Below, in pieces: positions 29,945 through 45,100 of a DNA stretch of 64,000 bases (the stretch's first letter is position 1; every line of letters starts with the position of its first letter). The notes beneath the pieces are model-generated. The model was not told where the DNA came from, did not search any database, and saw only the letters and a program-made list of their open reading frames with translations. A program made the translations under genes and the position numbers. The stretch covers positions 23,857,332 to 23,921,331 of the forward strand of contig NC_091944.1 in the NCBI RefSeq assembly GCF_041260155.1, given 5' to 3'. This DNA is from Ptychodera flava (taxonomy: Eukaryota; Hemichordata; Enteropneusta; Ptychoderidae).

Positions 29945-31981
29945 AATAAGGGGTCACCGTGCAAATTTTGATACTAGAGAAACAAATTACCAAAGATTTA
30001 CCGATATTAGAAATTCAAAATGGCCGCCATCCCTGTGTTAACTCTATGGAGAAAATTAAAAATTTTCGATTTTCGAAAAACCAAGCCGGTGAAAAGTTTT
30101 CTTTCACCAAGAGCTTTAAATGAACCCCACATGTGGTATATCAGAAGAGAATTGTCAAAGTTTGAGAGTCCGAATGTCTGTCCCCGAGGTGCGTTCTACT
30201 TTAACGTCCTTTAAATGAATGCTACTATAAAATATGAGGAATGTCATTCATAATGCCAGTGTTCGCTATCAGTATCAAACGGCTGTCAGCATGAATTTCC
30301 ACGACAGACTCCTCCTTTTACTTTAAAGTAAATACAATTCAAATCAGTGTAATCATTTCAATTATATTTTTGTTGTACAAAAACTTCTGCTAATTTTCAA
30401 ATGCCCATGACAAGATGTAGTACCTATCGACTCACCATTCGTACATCTCATTGAAAGTCTTACGCACGTCATTATCGTTGACAAATGGAGTTTTATCTTT
30501 ATTGGTGTGCAAAGTGAATATACAACTTGTTAATCAGCCAAGTGCTTCACGTGATAGGGTAGGTACACAGGAAACAAAAATGTTGATTAAATTAAATGTC
30601 ACTGTTACCGAATGGGTAAATATCATATTTAATATCTTTGCAGTACTTTCTACACACTGGCGCGGCGTAATTGATATGTGTAAACACTTTCTCGCCTTCA
30701 GGTGTTAAATTCTCATTGGACACCTTCTCCAAAATTAAATGATTCGTATGCAACTAACATATACGGAGCCTGTTCAGTCTCATTGTAGCCACCAAGTTTA
30801 ACAGAATATAAAATTCTGCAAACAGCAAAGATTTACTATTTAATGAGGGTAAGAGTATACAGATGTGGATTGACCATGAAAGTAAGGGCATATATTTGCT
30901 GCTCGAGGTCCTGAGAGTTGTCCACAAAAAGCCTGTTTTAAGGGGCCTTAAATACAGTTTCCGAAAATACCGATCGGCCAAAAATAAATCAAATATGAGA
31001 GAAGTTTACGTCGTTAATGTTGACTCAAGCTTAAAGTTGAAAGATCATCTCATCCTGTTTTGATAGTATTTCAAGTCATGCTTACAACCGACAACTTGGT
31101 GTGTGAGCTTCATTTACTGAAAAGCAATACGATTCCGGACCTGTACTTCAACACAGATACCGTAAAGTAAGAGACGTAACAACAGTATGTGATAAAACTT
31201 TCAGCTCATAGGGAGATGATTTTCGGACATGTACATAAATTGCAACAATGGGTCACACTTTCAGCGGCTATATTCTTAGGCGATCACTAAGAGTAGTTTA
31301 AACAATCTTACAATGTCACTTATGAAAATCTTCCGATTTATCATAAAGTACTCCTCTAGAAGTCTACCTTAACATAATTTCACCAAGCAGTACACACATA
31401 CATTCATTTCAAATTTGGTCTCAGTTTTTGCATATATGTCATTTATTTGAACAGACATTGAATATGAAACATACAGATGCGGATTTATCAGCATCGCAAT
31501 CAATATTATCAATCAATCAAACCGGTAAAATGATAAATGCAACTCAGAGCATAAAATGATTTGATATTCTATGGCATCGGGGGAAAGAGAATACTTTGCA
31601 TACTAAAGAGCATGAGCTCTGAGCTTTTATGCTCCTTTTGATTTATCAATACTGGAAAAGATGATACTATGTATATTAAAGAGCACGAGCTGTGAGTTTT
31701 TATGCTCTCGTGAATTTATCAATAATGACTTGTTACGCAGTTTACATGGCCGACTGTTATTATTTCTTTGATAGAAATGTTACCGATCTTTCTTATTTTG
31801 AAATGTACATTTAGTATACTAAAAACAAAGAACACTAACGGTACCAACTATTTTAGTACCCGTATCGACTAATTACGCAACGCGTACAGCCGCTTGAAAA
31901 TCACATCTTTGATATCTGTCGATTACGTTTCCAATTTTATTGACCTAAACAATAAACCGATTATAACAAAAATTGTTTTTC
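29945..31981. other. Intergenic, no gene recognised
   Basis: Contains a short tandem pair (about 31,605 and 31,680) sharing AAAGAGCA(T/C)GAGCT and TTTTATGCTC. Open frames are short and unremarkable. Confidence 0.5.
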
Positions 31982-34840
31982 ATGAATAGAAGAGTCAGTC
32001 TATTCTTTAACTTTTACTGCCTTGTGCTTAATACCTACATAAGTTATGAGTAACATGCTGTATTTCAATCCCTATTTAATGACGCTGTGTGCGGCACGAA
32101 TTTATGAAGGATGTCAATATTCTTCATGATATCATTGTTTCAATTTTAAAACAGCCAGAGACTTTGAGAAAATCAAGTAATTTTCAATAAAATCTGTCTT
32201 ACTATAGTATGATTTGTGATATTGTGTACTGAGCATTAAATGTCTTTTTTTATAAAGAGGATAATTGAAAGAAGGAGAAATCAAAGGTTTCTGCAGACAC
32301 TGTAAAATATTCAAATTGCTGCAGGGTAGATAAACATTTCGAGAAATTATGTTATTTAGTGTCCAATAGCAACAAATAAAAATAGTGTGTGTTTGTTATG
32401 AAGTTTTGCTACCCAGCTTATAGAAGGATAGACTGTTAATTTCTAGGTATATTGAATTGGCTTATACAAAAAGTCTGGAACACAGTCAGCAAACGTATGC
32501 TATAAAATGACTATCAAAATTTCCTGTACGCTTTGGAGGGTGCATAAAACCTTTTCCTCGACCTCAACAAGAACAAGAGTTAAAACTTTTACGAGTCCCG
32601 CGAGCCATATGTTCGGGCTGTAACATTCTATTGCATACCTATCACGATTTATTAACCCATTTGGATAAAAAAACTGATCTGTATTCTGAGACTCCATTTA
32701 GTCACGTGCACATTGAGCAATGTGTACAAAGAGATTTATTTATAATGAATCTGCAATCAAAAGGAATGAAACAGCATCAGTGAAAGACTTCACGTAATGA
32801 TGGACTTGTTGACACAGACATCTGTATTCAGGGAGATGAAAACTGTTAATTGGATAAATGTTCATGCCAGTTGTTACAGTCAAAATCTCTACTTCATTAT
32901 TGGGTGTTAGAGATTACGAATTCAACATTCTTACCAGTGAAAAGTTCCTTACCCAAATGAAGTATGAGTCACAGATTAAGTTAAATTTCGTATTCAGGGT
33001 TCACAATCACATTGCACAACGCAATGCATGGGAACAGAGTTAAACTTGATCTTCGCATTTATTCAGTGGACGAATGCCCCCTTGAAAGAAAACTGTCAAA
33101 GAGACTCGGATATTTTCTCATGATAATTGCTTTTAACAATTTTTTTCCGTGGAAGAGACCCAAACTTGTTTAACGTTATAGTTTTCTACAAACTCGAAAA
33201 GTATCTGGTATCGTGAGTTGATTTTTGTTGTATAATGAGCCGACTGCTGAATGAGTTATCAACTTGAAGGGAACTTCACCGACCCTGCTCTATTGTGTGT
33301 GGGTAATGCCACTGTATAGGTCAAGGAAATGTCTCTCCGGACAATATGTTATCAAGAACTGACCGAACCGTTATTGACCCTGATTGCAATCAAATCTGTA
33401 AGATTTTAAGCTTCTATGTCTAGATGCTTTAGTCCTTGTATATATGCATTTTGGAGTAAATTAGTAACTGTTCAAAACCATTAATTTTCCACATTCGGTG
33501 CGTCAAGGTTTTGTTGTTGAAATAAGATCTTGTAAATGAAGTAAATGTTTAGTATCGTTAGATGGCGTGCACTGAGAGATATCATACAGCTGGACCAATG
33601 CATTTCACTTTTGACCCATGAGTCTTCTGAGTGTAAAGTTAATTTAATTTCTTATTTCTGTATCTTCCTTTGATTTATTTCAGTTTGATTGTTCTCTGAG
33701 AATTATTCTTAATCTAGAAGGCACTCTTATATTCAATTAAGATATACACAGATTGGATATTTCGGTGGTCTTATTGAAGAGGCACCGCATTTTGTTGTCA
33801 TCATAGACCAATGACACTGTAGTCACACACAGATCAATTTGTGCGATACACTTTTTTCATTCACTAATACTCCATCGGGCTTCAGATATCATCCAAAGCT
33901 AGAGAAAAAATAGGTGATGGAAAAAGGGAAACCTGTACAAGAAAACCATATTTCTCCCGTCTGGTCGACGACTCAAGGTACTCTTTGCCCGAAAATTTTG
34001 TACAAAAGTCTTTCATTCCCTCAGCTGTGGCCGTTTAAAACTCAGAATTTTATACCCAATTCATTGATTTTTTTCAGATTGTGTGTATGTATGTTCTAAT
34101 AATTGTAAGTTGGGAGCTTTGTGGTGCCTAAAGAAAATGTTTCATTTGTGCGCGTTTCATTAATGGACAGTAAAGTAATTTGATTTGGTTGGATTGAATT
34201 AGTAACCGCAACAATTTGAACCTCCGAAAATGCCGTCTACTCATGCGCACAAACTAGATCACGTAAACGATGATGGCGGCATCATCTGTGACCGACAAGG
34301 AAGAGACCTAGCATCAACCAGAGTTCTGGACGCTATGATGTTTGGTTTTAGGGCATGTACTTAGCGTATTTAGTGCTCGTTACGTTAACAGTGACAGGGT
34401 CAAAGCACTATAGATTCATCGGTCTCTCGCCATGTTTCTCGTTATCATGAAACCTCGTTGATCGAATCATTATATTGTATATCACCAACAAAGGTAGGAA
34501 CGATGTGTAAAATAGCCTTTATTTCTTTCATATTCAAAACGATGGTGCACTTTTTTCAAGTTCAGAAGAAATATGACTTTTTAATAATTTAAGAGAAATA
34601 TAACGTATATTTATCATTCATTAATATATGTATTTTTAGAGCCTAGAGTATATGAATACTTTGAATATGAATCACCTATTGGTCTGAAAATACTAATATA
34701 TTGAGGGAATTTTGATAAATGTAAGGTGCGATGTAGAAAACTATAGAGTAGGCTATTTATCATAATCGTTTAAATACAGTACGACTATATTAAATGAACT
34801 CGATGATGATAAATGGCGTCATCTATGTATGTATGTATGA

Positions 34841-34873
<33 letters not shown>

Positions 34874-35788
34874 TGTATGTATGTATGTATGTATGTATGT
34901 ATGTATGTGTGTGTGTCTGTATGTGTATGAGTGTATGCGTGATATCTAGTATAAAAGTTACATTTAGCTTTTTACGAAAAACGATTAGCAAGTTTTGTTT
35001 CAAAAAGAAGATCGTCTGCAATTGTTATACGAACCTTACTTAAGTGAAATGACATAGGCTGTAATGCATTGTTGAAATTATTAGTGTTATCAACTGATGC
35101 TCGTATATATTATCATTGTCTCACAATCTTTTTAATTCTTGAAACCAACAACTGTGATATTATGCTTGTGGTGCTGTCACACAGGATTTATAAATAAAAA
35201 ATGAAAGGGCCATTTACATCACTTGTCGTACACTCTTGACTTACACTGCAACTTCCATGTACGAATTGGCAGCGACATTTCGAAATTGACAGTACATTGA
35301 ATGCTGAGATGACAAGTATTCAATTCGTAAAATGTGAGTGTGAATATTCCGGAGAAATTTGAATTTACAGAGAAATAATATTAAACATCATTGTGCCATT
35401 ATTTATTTATTTATTGATGGATTTATTGATTATTGATTCATTTATTTTCCCGCCTCAACCAAATAAATGTGCTGATCATTATATCCTTCCTTCCTGCAAT
35501 TGTAACAAATCACCGAATGTTTTGTCGATTAGTTTACCATGTTCGTTCGTATCTTTATCCTCTACTCGACTACTTTTTTGCTCGAAGCATATGTAAAATA
35601 TCGATAACAAAAGAGTGACAATGATAAAAGTATCAAAGACCGTATGTTGACCCTCCATTAAGAGGGTGAATCGCAACAAAGCAAAAAAGGTGCAAATATC
35701 TACAAATTCATCTTCGATACTTAAAAGAGAGAGAACGCTGGTGTACATTCCGTTTGCTTGGATAGCAAACATTTTTTTGCAAGTTAAG
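31982..35788 (+). repeat. Tandem duplication, unit 1 (3.8 kb)
   Basis: It starts at ATGAATAGAAGAGTCAGTC and is directly followed by unit 2, which starts with the same bases at 35,789. Similarity runs along the unit except for 33,257-33,951, which has different sequence in unit 2. It includes a (TATG)n tract at 34,824-34,910. No gene family was recognised. A 61-codon frame (32,858-33,043) is open in both units, and a 97-codon minus-strand frame (35,479-35,772) is shortened in unit 2. Confidence 0.9.
34824..34910. repeat. (TATG)n microsatellite in unit 1
   Basis: About 20 TATG/TGTA units followed by a GTGTGTCTGTATG-type tail. Confidence 0.95.
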
Positions 35789-38700
35789 ATGAATAGAAGA
35801 GTCAGTCTATTCTTTAACTTTTACTGCCTTTTGCTTAATACTTACATGAGTTATGAGTAACATGCTGTATTTCAATCCCTATTTTATGACGCTGTGTGCG
35901 GCACGAATTTATGATGGATGTCAGTATTCTTCATGATATCATTGTTTCAATTTTAAAACAGCCAGAGACTTTGAGAAAATCAAGAAATTTTCAATAAAAT
36001 CTGTCTTACTATAGTATGATTTGTACTATTGTGTACTGAGCATTAAATGTCTTTTTTTTTATAAAGAGGATAATTGAAAGAAGGAGAAAGCAAAGGTTTC
36101 TGCAGACACTGTAAAATATTCAAATTGCTGCAGGGTAGATAAACATTTCGAGAAATTATGTTATTTAGTGTCCAATAGCAACAAATAAAAATAGTGTGTG
36201 TTTGTTATGAAGTTTTGCTACCCAGCTGATAGAAGGATAGACTGTTAATTTCTAGGTATATTGAATTGGCTTATACAAAAACTCTGGAACACAGTCAGCA
36301 AACGTATGCTATAAAATGACTATCAAAATTTCCTGTACTCTTTGGAGGGTGCATAAAACCTTTTCCTCGACTTCAACAAGAACAAGAGTTAAAACTTTTA
36401 CGAGTCCCGCGAGCCATATGTTCGGGCTGTAACATTCTATTGCATACCTATCACGATTTATTAACCCATTTGGATAAAAAACTGATCTGTATTCTGAGAC
36501 TCCATTTAGTCACGTGCACATTGAGCAATGTGTACAAAGAGATTTATTTATAATGAATCTGCAATCAAAAGGAATGAAACAGCATCAGTGAAAGACTTCA
36601 CGTCATGATTGACTTGTTGACACAGATATCTGTATTCAGGGAGATGAAAACTGTTAATTGGATAAATGTTAATGCCAGTTGTTACAGTCAAAATCTCTAC
36701 TTCATTATTGGGTGTTAGAGATTACGAATTCAGCATTCTTACCAGTGAAACGTTCCTTACCCAAATGAAGTATGAGTCACAGATTAAGTTAAATTTCGTA
36801 TTCAGTGTTCACAATCACATTGCACAACGCAATGCATGGGAACAGAGTTAAACTTGATCTTCGCATTTATTCAGTGGACGAATGCCCCCTTGAAAGAAAA
36901 CTTTCAAAGAGACTCGGATATTTTCTCAAGATAATTGCTTTTAACGATTTTTTCCATGGAAGAGTGCCAAACTTGTTTAACGTTATAATTTTCTACAAAC
37001 TCGAAAAGTATCCGGTATCGTGAGTTGATTTTTGTTGTATAATGAGCCGACTGCTGAATGAGTTTCTAGATATGTCAGCAAGATTGTTTAATAACTATAT
37101 ATCGTTCACTTGTTAAGAGTATTGTAACGTTTGATATTGTATGTCGGTACGGGAACCTGTCATTTAAGGACAAAATGAGATTAACAAAAGTCGTCAATCT
37201 GGCAGGAAGGATTGTTGGTATGAAACAATAGCAACTTTCGGTAGTATACTACCAATCTTTGAAGATGTGAGCCATTCAGGCTCATCAGGATGCAAAACAT
37301 CCACTCAACACATAATTCAAAATTCTCCCGTCTGGTCGACGACTCAAGGTACTCTTTGCCCGAAAATTGTGTACAAAAGTCTTTCATTCCCTCAGCTGTG
37401 GCCAGTTCATTGATTTTTTTCAGATTGTGTGTATGTGTGTTCTAAAATTTGTAAGTTGGAAGCTTTGTGGTGCCTAAAGAAAATGTTTCATTTGTGCGCG
37501 TTTCGTTAATGGACAGTAAAGTAATTTGATTTGGTTGGATTGAATAAGTAACCGCAACTATTTGAACCTCCGAAAATGCCGTCTACTCATGCGCACAAAC
37601 TAGATCACGTAAACGATGATGGCGGCATCATCTGTGACCGACAAGGAAGAGACCTGGCATCAACCAGAGTTCTGGACGCTATGATGTTTGGTTTTAGGGC
37701 ATGTACTTAGCGTATTTAGTGCTCGTTACGTTAACAGTAACAGGGTCAAAGCACTATAGATTCATCGGTCTCTCGCCATGTTTCTCGTTATCATGAAACC
37801 TCGTTGATCGAATCACTATATTGTATATAACCAACAAAGGTAGGAACGATGTGTAAAATAGCCTTTATTTCTTTTATATTAAAAACGATGGTGCACTTTT
37901 TTTCAAGTTCAGAAGAAATATGACTTGATGTAAGAGAAATATAACGTATATTTATCATTCATTAATATATGTATTATTAGAGCCTAGAGTATATGAATAC
38001 TTTGAATATGAATCTCCTATTGGTCTGAAAATATTAATATATTGAGGGCATTTTGATAAATGTAAGGTGCAATGTAGAAAACTATAGAGTAGGCTATTTA
38101 TCATAATCGTTTAAATACAGTACGACTATATTAATTGAACTCGATGATGATAAATGGCGTTATCTATGTATGTATGTATGTATGTATGTATGTATGTATG
38201 TATGTATGTATGTATGTATGTATGTATGTATGTATGTATGTATGTATGTATGTGTGTGTCTGTATGTGCATGAGTGTGTGCGTGATATCTAGTATAAAAG
38301 TTACATTTAGCTTTTTACGAAAAACGATTAGCAAGTTTTGTTTCAAAAAGATGATCGTCTGCAATTGTGATACGAACCTTACTTAAGTGAAATGACATAG
38401 GCTGTACTGCATTGTTGAAATTATTAGTATTATCAAGTGATGCTCGTATATATTATCATTGTCTCACAATCTTTTTAATTCTTGAAACCAACAACTGTGA
38501 TATTATGCTTGTGGTGCTGTCACACAGGATTTATAAATGAAAAATGAAAGGGCCATTTAAATCACTTGTCGTACACTCTTGCTTACACTGCAACTTCCAT
38601 GTACGGATTGGCAGTGACATTTCGAAATTGACAGTACATTGAATGCTGAGATGACAAGTATTCAATTTGTAAAATGTGAGTGTGAATATTCCGGAGAAAT

Positions 38701-39128
38701 TTGAATTTACAGAGAAATAATATTAAACATCATTGTGCCATTATTTATTTATTGATGGATTTATTGATTATTGATTCATTTATTTTCCCGCCTCAACCAA
38801 ATAAATGTGCTGATCATTATATCCTTCCTTCCTGCAATTGTAGCAAATCACTGAATGTTTTGTCTATTAGTTTACCATGTTCGTTCGTATCTTTATCCTC
38901 TACTCGACTACGTTTTTGCTCGAAGCAAATATAAAATATCGATAACAAAAGAGTGACAATGACAAATGTATCAAAGACCGTATGTTGACCCTCCATTAAG
39001 AGGGTGAATCGCAACAAAGCAAAAAAAGGTGCAAATATCTACAAATTCATCTTCGATACTTAAAAGAGAGAGAACGCTGGTGTACATTTCGTTTGCTTAG
39101 ATAGCATACTTTTTTTTGCAAGTTAAGA
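35789..39128 (+). repeat. Tandem duplication, unit 2 (3.3 kb)
   Basis: It matches unit 1 end to end apart from 37,064-37,322, where about 259 bp replace the 695 bp of unit 1. The similarity stops at GCAAGTTAAGA|TATTATTCG, exactly where unit 1 runs into unit 2, which defines the repeat boundary. Confidence 0.9.
38164..38255. repeat. (TATG)n microsatellite in unit 2
   Basis: Pure TATG repeats, without the GAATATATG interruption seen in unit 1. Confidence 0.95.
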
Positions 39129-42100
39129 TATTATTCGACGTACTTTCAGTGACTGTAGGTAATTTACTGAAAGTTTTGATTCGCAAAAACACATTATCTG
39201 TTGATAAATCTTAAGCTGTCGATAGAAAGCTTGTTGCGAAAGTAAGTTTAGATATTTGTTAATGAACGTTTTTGCTATTATATGCTGAAAGCGCAATCAC
39301 TCATTTTGGCGTCCTTAAAGATGTGGATTAAATCTGCCTACAATTAGTTTAAGTGATAAAGTAGTCTTTTTTAGTATTATACGTCATTACATCTCCGAAC
39401 TGAGTTCTCAAACCTGGTGTATTCCACACAAAATGTGCCATGTAGCAGCAGGAAAGAAGATGTATACAGTATCTGGCCATCTTTTCTGAAGGCGACAGCC
39501 AAAACACTACGTGGACTTTCGCTTTGTAATTCTTTTGAACGAACGATTTGACAAGCGCGCCCTCAATCCGCTGACATAAAAAGACAAGACGTTACACTTA
39601 ATACGACACAGTTTTTGGATCTTACAATTTCAATGTATTCGAATGTACGACTCACAAGCCAATACACATCACCATGATACGGGGGTTCGAAAATTGGTGC
39701 TTTACCAAGCATATGCTTATCAATGCGAAGAGAGTGATGCCTTGCCTATAAAGAGGGCAATATTGATCTCCCTTGTTAATGGTATTATAAGGTTCTGTCG
39801 AAATAAAGGAGCAAAATAATATTTTCTTTGGATATAATTTTTTTTGTATTTCTGTCCATTCGCAAAATATCATCCAACGGTACGATGAGTAATACACTGA
39901 CAGGAACTACAAAGTAAGCAGGTCAACGTAGCAGGCGACAGCTTTGTCACGATATTGAATAATATTGCACGTCTTCGGATAATGTTGCACATTGTTGATG
40001 ACAGACTCGCAAAAGACGGTCGAATTTTAAATAACTGCTGAATATAGGCCACTTGAAACATATAGTCATTTTTTTCTGCAGGACATCTCGTCCGTAGGAG
40101 TTACTGTAGCAGGCCTATAGTTGAGGTATAGGCAGTGGAACTCGCCACGAACTTCGCGTTAGTGACATTGAAAACTACTAAGATGGCAAGGAAGAAGAAA
40201 AGTCGCTGACACAGTTACTGGTCATTTGGGTTATGAGATTCTATTATTCCCAGCAAAAGAATAAAACTTTCTTTGTAACATGTTGCGATATAGACGCAAG
40301 GCTAGGCAACACAGTTGAAGGATCCTAATACAGCGCATAGCATCATATACAAGACTTGTATCTTCGGAATACTGATGGAGAACATGATAAGGATTTTATT
40401 ATTCCAGCAATCTCGGACAGTTAGAGTAGGGGTTTGTTTGCTGCACAAATTGCTTTTCATGCCATACTCAGAAAATCTAAAAACGAAAGTTTGGTAGTAA
40501 ATTACATTGGGGAATGGTATTGCTGGTAATAATACGCTAACCTCTTCTGCAACAAGCTCTGCGCACTAATTCGTGTCACGGTGTTGGTAGCCGGTAACAA
40601 CACACAGTTCTGCATGTAGAGCTACAGGTACTCTAGGTTAAGCTGAACCATGGCAAGTCATTTTGCTTCATCTTGATGCCCTCATATCGAATTGCAAATC
40701 GTCATATGGTCACTGCATGTTATCGTCTAATCATCACAATTCCTCAAGTCGCCATTACTTGTATATTATGTTACAATTTCTTAAAGAAGTCGCATACTTT
40801 CAATGCTTCATCAAAAGTTTTCACATTTTTAATTCATTTAGTACAAGTCCACGAAAGAAACTAAAACTGTTGTTTTCAATTTCATGATGGTAACTTTTTA
40901 CTACTGAAAATAAAAATGAAGATCATGCCAACGAAATCAGTGCAACCTCTTTTGCGTCAATGAATATGTAATCAAAACATTTGATGTTACGATGTTCGCA
41001 GCACTAGCAGTAAGAAACAATAAAAGTAGACGTTCGTTTCACACGGAGGGGAAACGCCGGATATATTCGAGCATAAAGCCCAAATTTATAAGAGAATAGT
41101 CTATCTTCCGATGTTGTCATTTTGACGCAAAAGTTCAATTAAACCATTGTGACTTTGTGTTCTGCGTCCGCCGAGCACTACCAATAGTACAATTTTTCTC
41201 TGCATTAGTGTCCTCGCTTGGTCTTGCGCCCGACCTAAAGTGTCGATGAAAGTTTCAAATCAAAAATAATATTCTGGCAAACGTTCATTCGGTATGATAT
41301 TTAGAGGAAATAAGAAATAACGACCGAGGACATTTTATGTAATGCACCGAGGATATTGGTAAAATGTGATGAACAAAAGTGAAACAAAGTCAGCAACACA
41401 TGCAACTAGCAAAAATACACAAAGCGATGGCCGATGTGAGGTCAAAAATGTACACTGTATTGCTAGTAAGGTAAGTCAACTCTGTAATCCGTGACTTACA
41501 CGTTGTTAACAGTCGAGCTTTCGAGAATTAGGTTTGGTTAAGCACTCTGGCAGTTATTTCTACACTTAGCATTGAGCTTGAAAAAGTTGTAACAGTAATC
41601 ATTCCGTTTAAATCGTTAGAGACTTCTCGCCAGCAAAGTGTGATTTGATGTAATTTTAAATTAGGGTAATGCATGTAACGAAGTTTAAAATCAAAATAAA
41701 ATAATAAATTTCCATAGGTAAGAGAAATTTAAGCGAAACTGCAATTTCGAACATGCTCAATGTTTACCATGTCAATAAGCTAAACGACTAGAGAGATGAC
41801 TGCAACGTTAGCGTGTGCAGCTAGGCTGCTTGTCAAATATCGTAAATCGCCTTATGGTCGTCGTTCAAGAATACTCGCAACCTAGGTGTGATTTGATGTA
41901 TTTCTAAATTTTGGCGATATATCTGACGTATTACAACAAATTCATTTCCGCTGATGTGGGGAGTTTACTTACCAGGGAAACTGCTATTTCGAGCGTGCAA
42001 AATATTCCCGAATGCCAATACGCATAATTGGAAACATGACATCACCGTTACTTGCAATTGTGCTCGACTTTAAGGTGGTTTATGTATTGCAGAACGAATG

Positions 42101-45100
42101 TGAAACGATAAATAAGCACTAGATTTTTTTCCACATCTGTAAGAGGGTGTGAGGTAGACCTTTTCTCAAGCACATTTACTGCAACTGTTTTTGCTCGGCA
42201 AAACTTGTCCGCAGGCCGAATCACTGACTGATAATGGACATTGTCAAAGTTATATTCTTAGTATTTCTTCCAAAACGAATCTATTGTACAAAGGCCTAAG
42301 TTGATCCACAAGCCTGAACAGAAGAGGAAATTAGTGATAACCAAGTCTTAAATCAACGAGTGGCATAGTACAGTACACAGTTGTGTACCTTATATTATAA
42401 ATGTGCGTGGCAATGAGATCACCTAATATTATATAGGGCTCAGCCCTTGGTTTCGCGCCAGGGGTTAAGATTAGCAATGTTATTTGTATTGATTCATGAT
42501 AAAATGTAATTAATTGTTACTTCAGAAACGTTTCTATGACAACTATGCCCAGTTTCCCTTTGATGAAAGCAGTTCACGTACGTACACGACGTCAAACACT
42601 GCAGCAGTGCAGGTATAGATTTTCTGTAACGTGTAAAAAATTTGGACAAAAATTGGCAATTTTTACGATGATAAGAGCCTATTGCGTTAAACAAGGGACG
42701 TATTATGCAATCATCATCATTGCAATGGTAACCGCACTGCCCACCTTCCACTTGCAAGCTGAAAACTATAGCGTTCCGTCTAAAAACTGGCAATTTTTGA
42801 ATCTAATTATTGACACAGGGGGGGCTTTTCTAAATTCAATCCCAGCATTCTTTGCGTATGCCCCCATTCATATGCACGACAGTTTTCTCCCTTATCTATA
42901 TTAACGATATTTTGTATCAGCGACAAGGTGCATAATAACATTTACTGGCTAATAAAAGACGTATATTTTATAAATGGCATGTTAGATAATAGTAATTTGT
43001 TTTGTATTTGTTTATTTACGAGTACTCAAAAAAAAAAACATGGCGTCGCCCATAAAAGAAGGGTACACTTCCGGTTGCTCGCACAGTATATTATGAATAT
43101 GCGCATGCGTAGTCAGTAAGCCGCTGGCGCGACTATTAACGATATCCGTATATAATTTACTAAGCCATATGTGTTTTAACTGATGACCATTTGGATGCAT
43201 AATTTTCATTCGAACGATGCAAGTTTCCATCCGAACCGAGCTTCCTGATATAGCTGGTATAGTACTATTTTAACAAGGTAGAGTCATTTCAGGCACGGGC
43301 ACTATACCTTAACTTGTTACATGACCTAATTCATCATGACACACTTTCACTACTCTGAGTGTCATACTTTCACAAGTAAAGCCTAACTATTATAATTTGC
43401 TGTCATATATGTTTATCTCCGTTCTTTGTCTCATATGGCAAACATATCTGCTCTATATTTTGCGAGAAGGATTTTTGATTATTGTCAGGCAAACTAAAGC
43501 TAAGTATGCTGTACTATACAAAAAAATTGCTTAATTCATCTCTACCATAAAATTTTCTTGAACTTTTTAGAACCTTGTAAACTCCTAATCCTTTCTCAAA
43601 TACATTACCTATTGTCATTGTAGTGATGTAAGGTCTTACGATGTTGCGATGAGTCAACACACTATTTCAATTTTCAGCAACTGTTACAGACAAGTATGAG
43701 TGAAGTGTGCTAAAGACGAGCTCAGTATGAATGCTAATCTGATGCCAAATTTGAGCCTTCGTTGTGCGCTACTATTGCCGTCGACGATGATAAAGATAGG
43801 CGGTATTGCAGTGTAAAATTTTGTGAACACAAAATTTTATAAAATTGGTCAAATCCGTTGAACAGATGTGTTTTTCTCTGACCTTAGTCAGATTACAGGG
43901 GAAAGTATCAAAATTAGAAGATACTATTTTAGAAGAAGTGATATGTAATTGAGGCAATAAAAGCTGTTCATGTTGCACACCTGATACCTTTCCTTAGTCG
44001 CTTTGTACATCTGTCAAAGTATCAAGTCACTTCTTGTAGAAAATCATATCTATTTTATCTGCAAGTTTTGGTTTGAAATGTTGCGTATACATCAGCCATT
44101 GTGACTACGTACTGCACTTATTTTGACAAGTTGGTCATTTCTGTCGAACGGGACTAGGAAGGACGACTGCAAAGTAGATAGAATCCAAATCAAGGACGAA
44201 TAACATACTTGATGTAAGTTTATGTCAATTTATGTAAATATATTGTGGCAAATATTTCAGTAGTAACCATCAACGAAGAAATCACAAATGGTTAAAACCG
44301 TTGCTACACCACTAAAAACATGAGGATACTCAAGCCAATAGAATATTACTATTTCTTGCTCTGCTTACATATTTCGTCTCTCAGATTTGCCAACTAAGGT
44401 ATCTTGTTCGTTTCATAAATATGTTGTTCAATTTTTAATTATGCACTTTGTTTAAACGCAGAAATACAATATACTCAATTGTGACCGAAGTTCTTAAGAC
44501 CATTATTTGTTTCCTGGATCAAAGCTATTGCAACATCCAAGAGTGCACAGGGACAGGTACCTTTACAATATGTTGTAAAGACATGTATGTTCATCTTCAC
44601 AGACATGTTCGGTCGATGCTTTATTTGAGATATTTCAGCAACTTTACATATGCAAATCTCACGGTGTTTGAGAAACATCTCATGTTTTAATATTTATCGG
44701 ACAATTTTAACATGTCTATTACCATGTTGGCGATTGGACGTATATCAAACATTTGTCATGTAGTAACCCTAACATGTCCTTAACTCGATTTTAATTTCTG
44801 AGAAAAGTCTTAATGATTTACTACAAATTGCGCTGATCCAAAATCCCATGTCATTTTACACAGTTTAGAAACAAAAATGGAAACAATTTCTGTCTTACAA
44901 ACAGGCGATAAGTTTTACCATTGATATTGAAGGCCTAATTTTATGGTTCGTTATATAGCTGCTCTAGTGTGCACTATATGTTTTTGGAGGTGGGGATGGG
45001 GTGCATTCAAAGTGTGTAATGTAGAAGGATAATGGTCTTTGATACTGCCAATTGATATAATTATTCTGTTTATTACCGTTGTTATTTGCGAGCCAAATTA

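Noticed and set aside
35479..35772. 97-codon minus-strand frame with a hydrophobic segment
   Set aside because: The other tandem unit has an extra T in a homopolymer that breaks it; no recognised motif.
42536..42904. 122-codon frame
   Set aside because: No recognisable motif, competing frames of similar length on the other strand, no splice or homology support.
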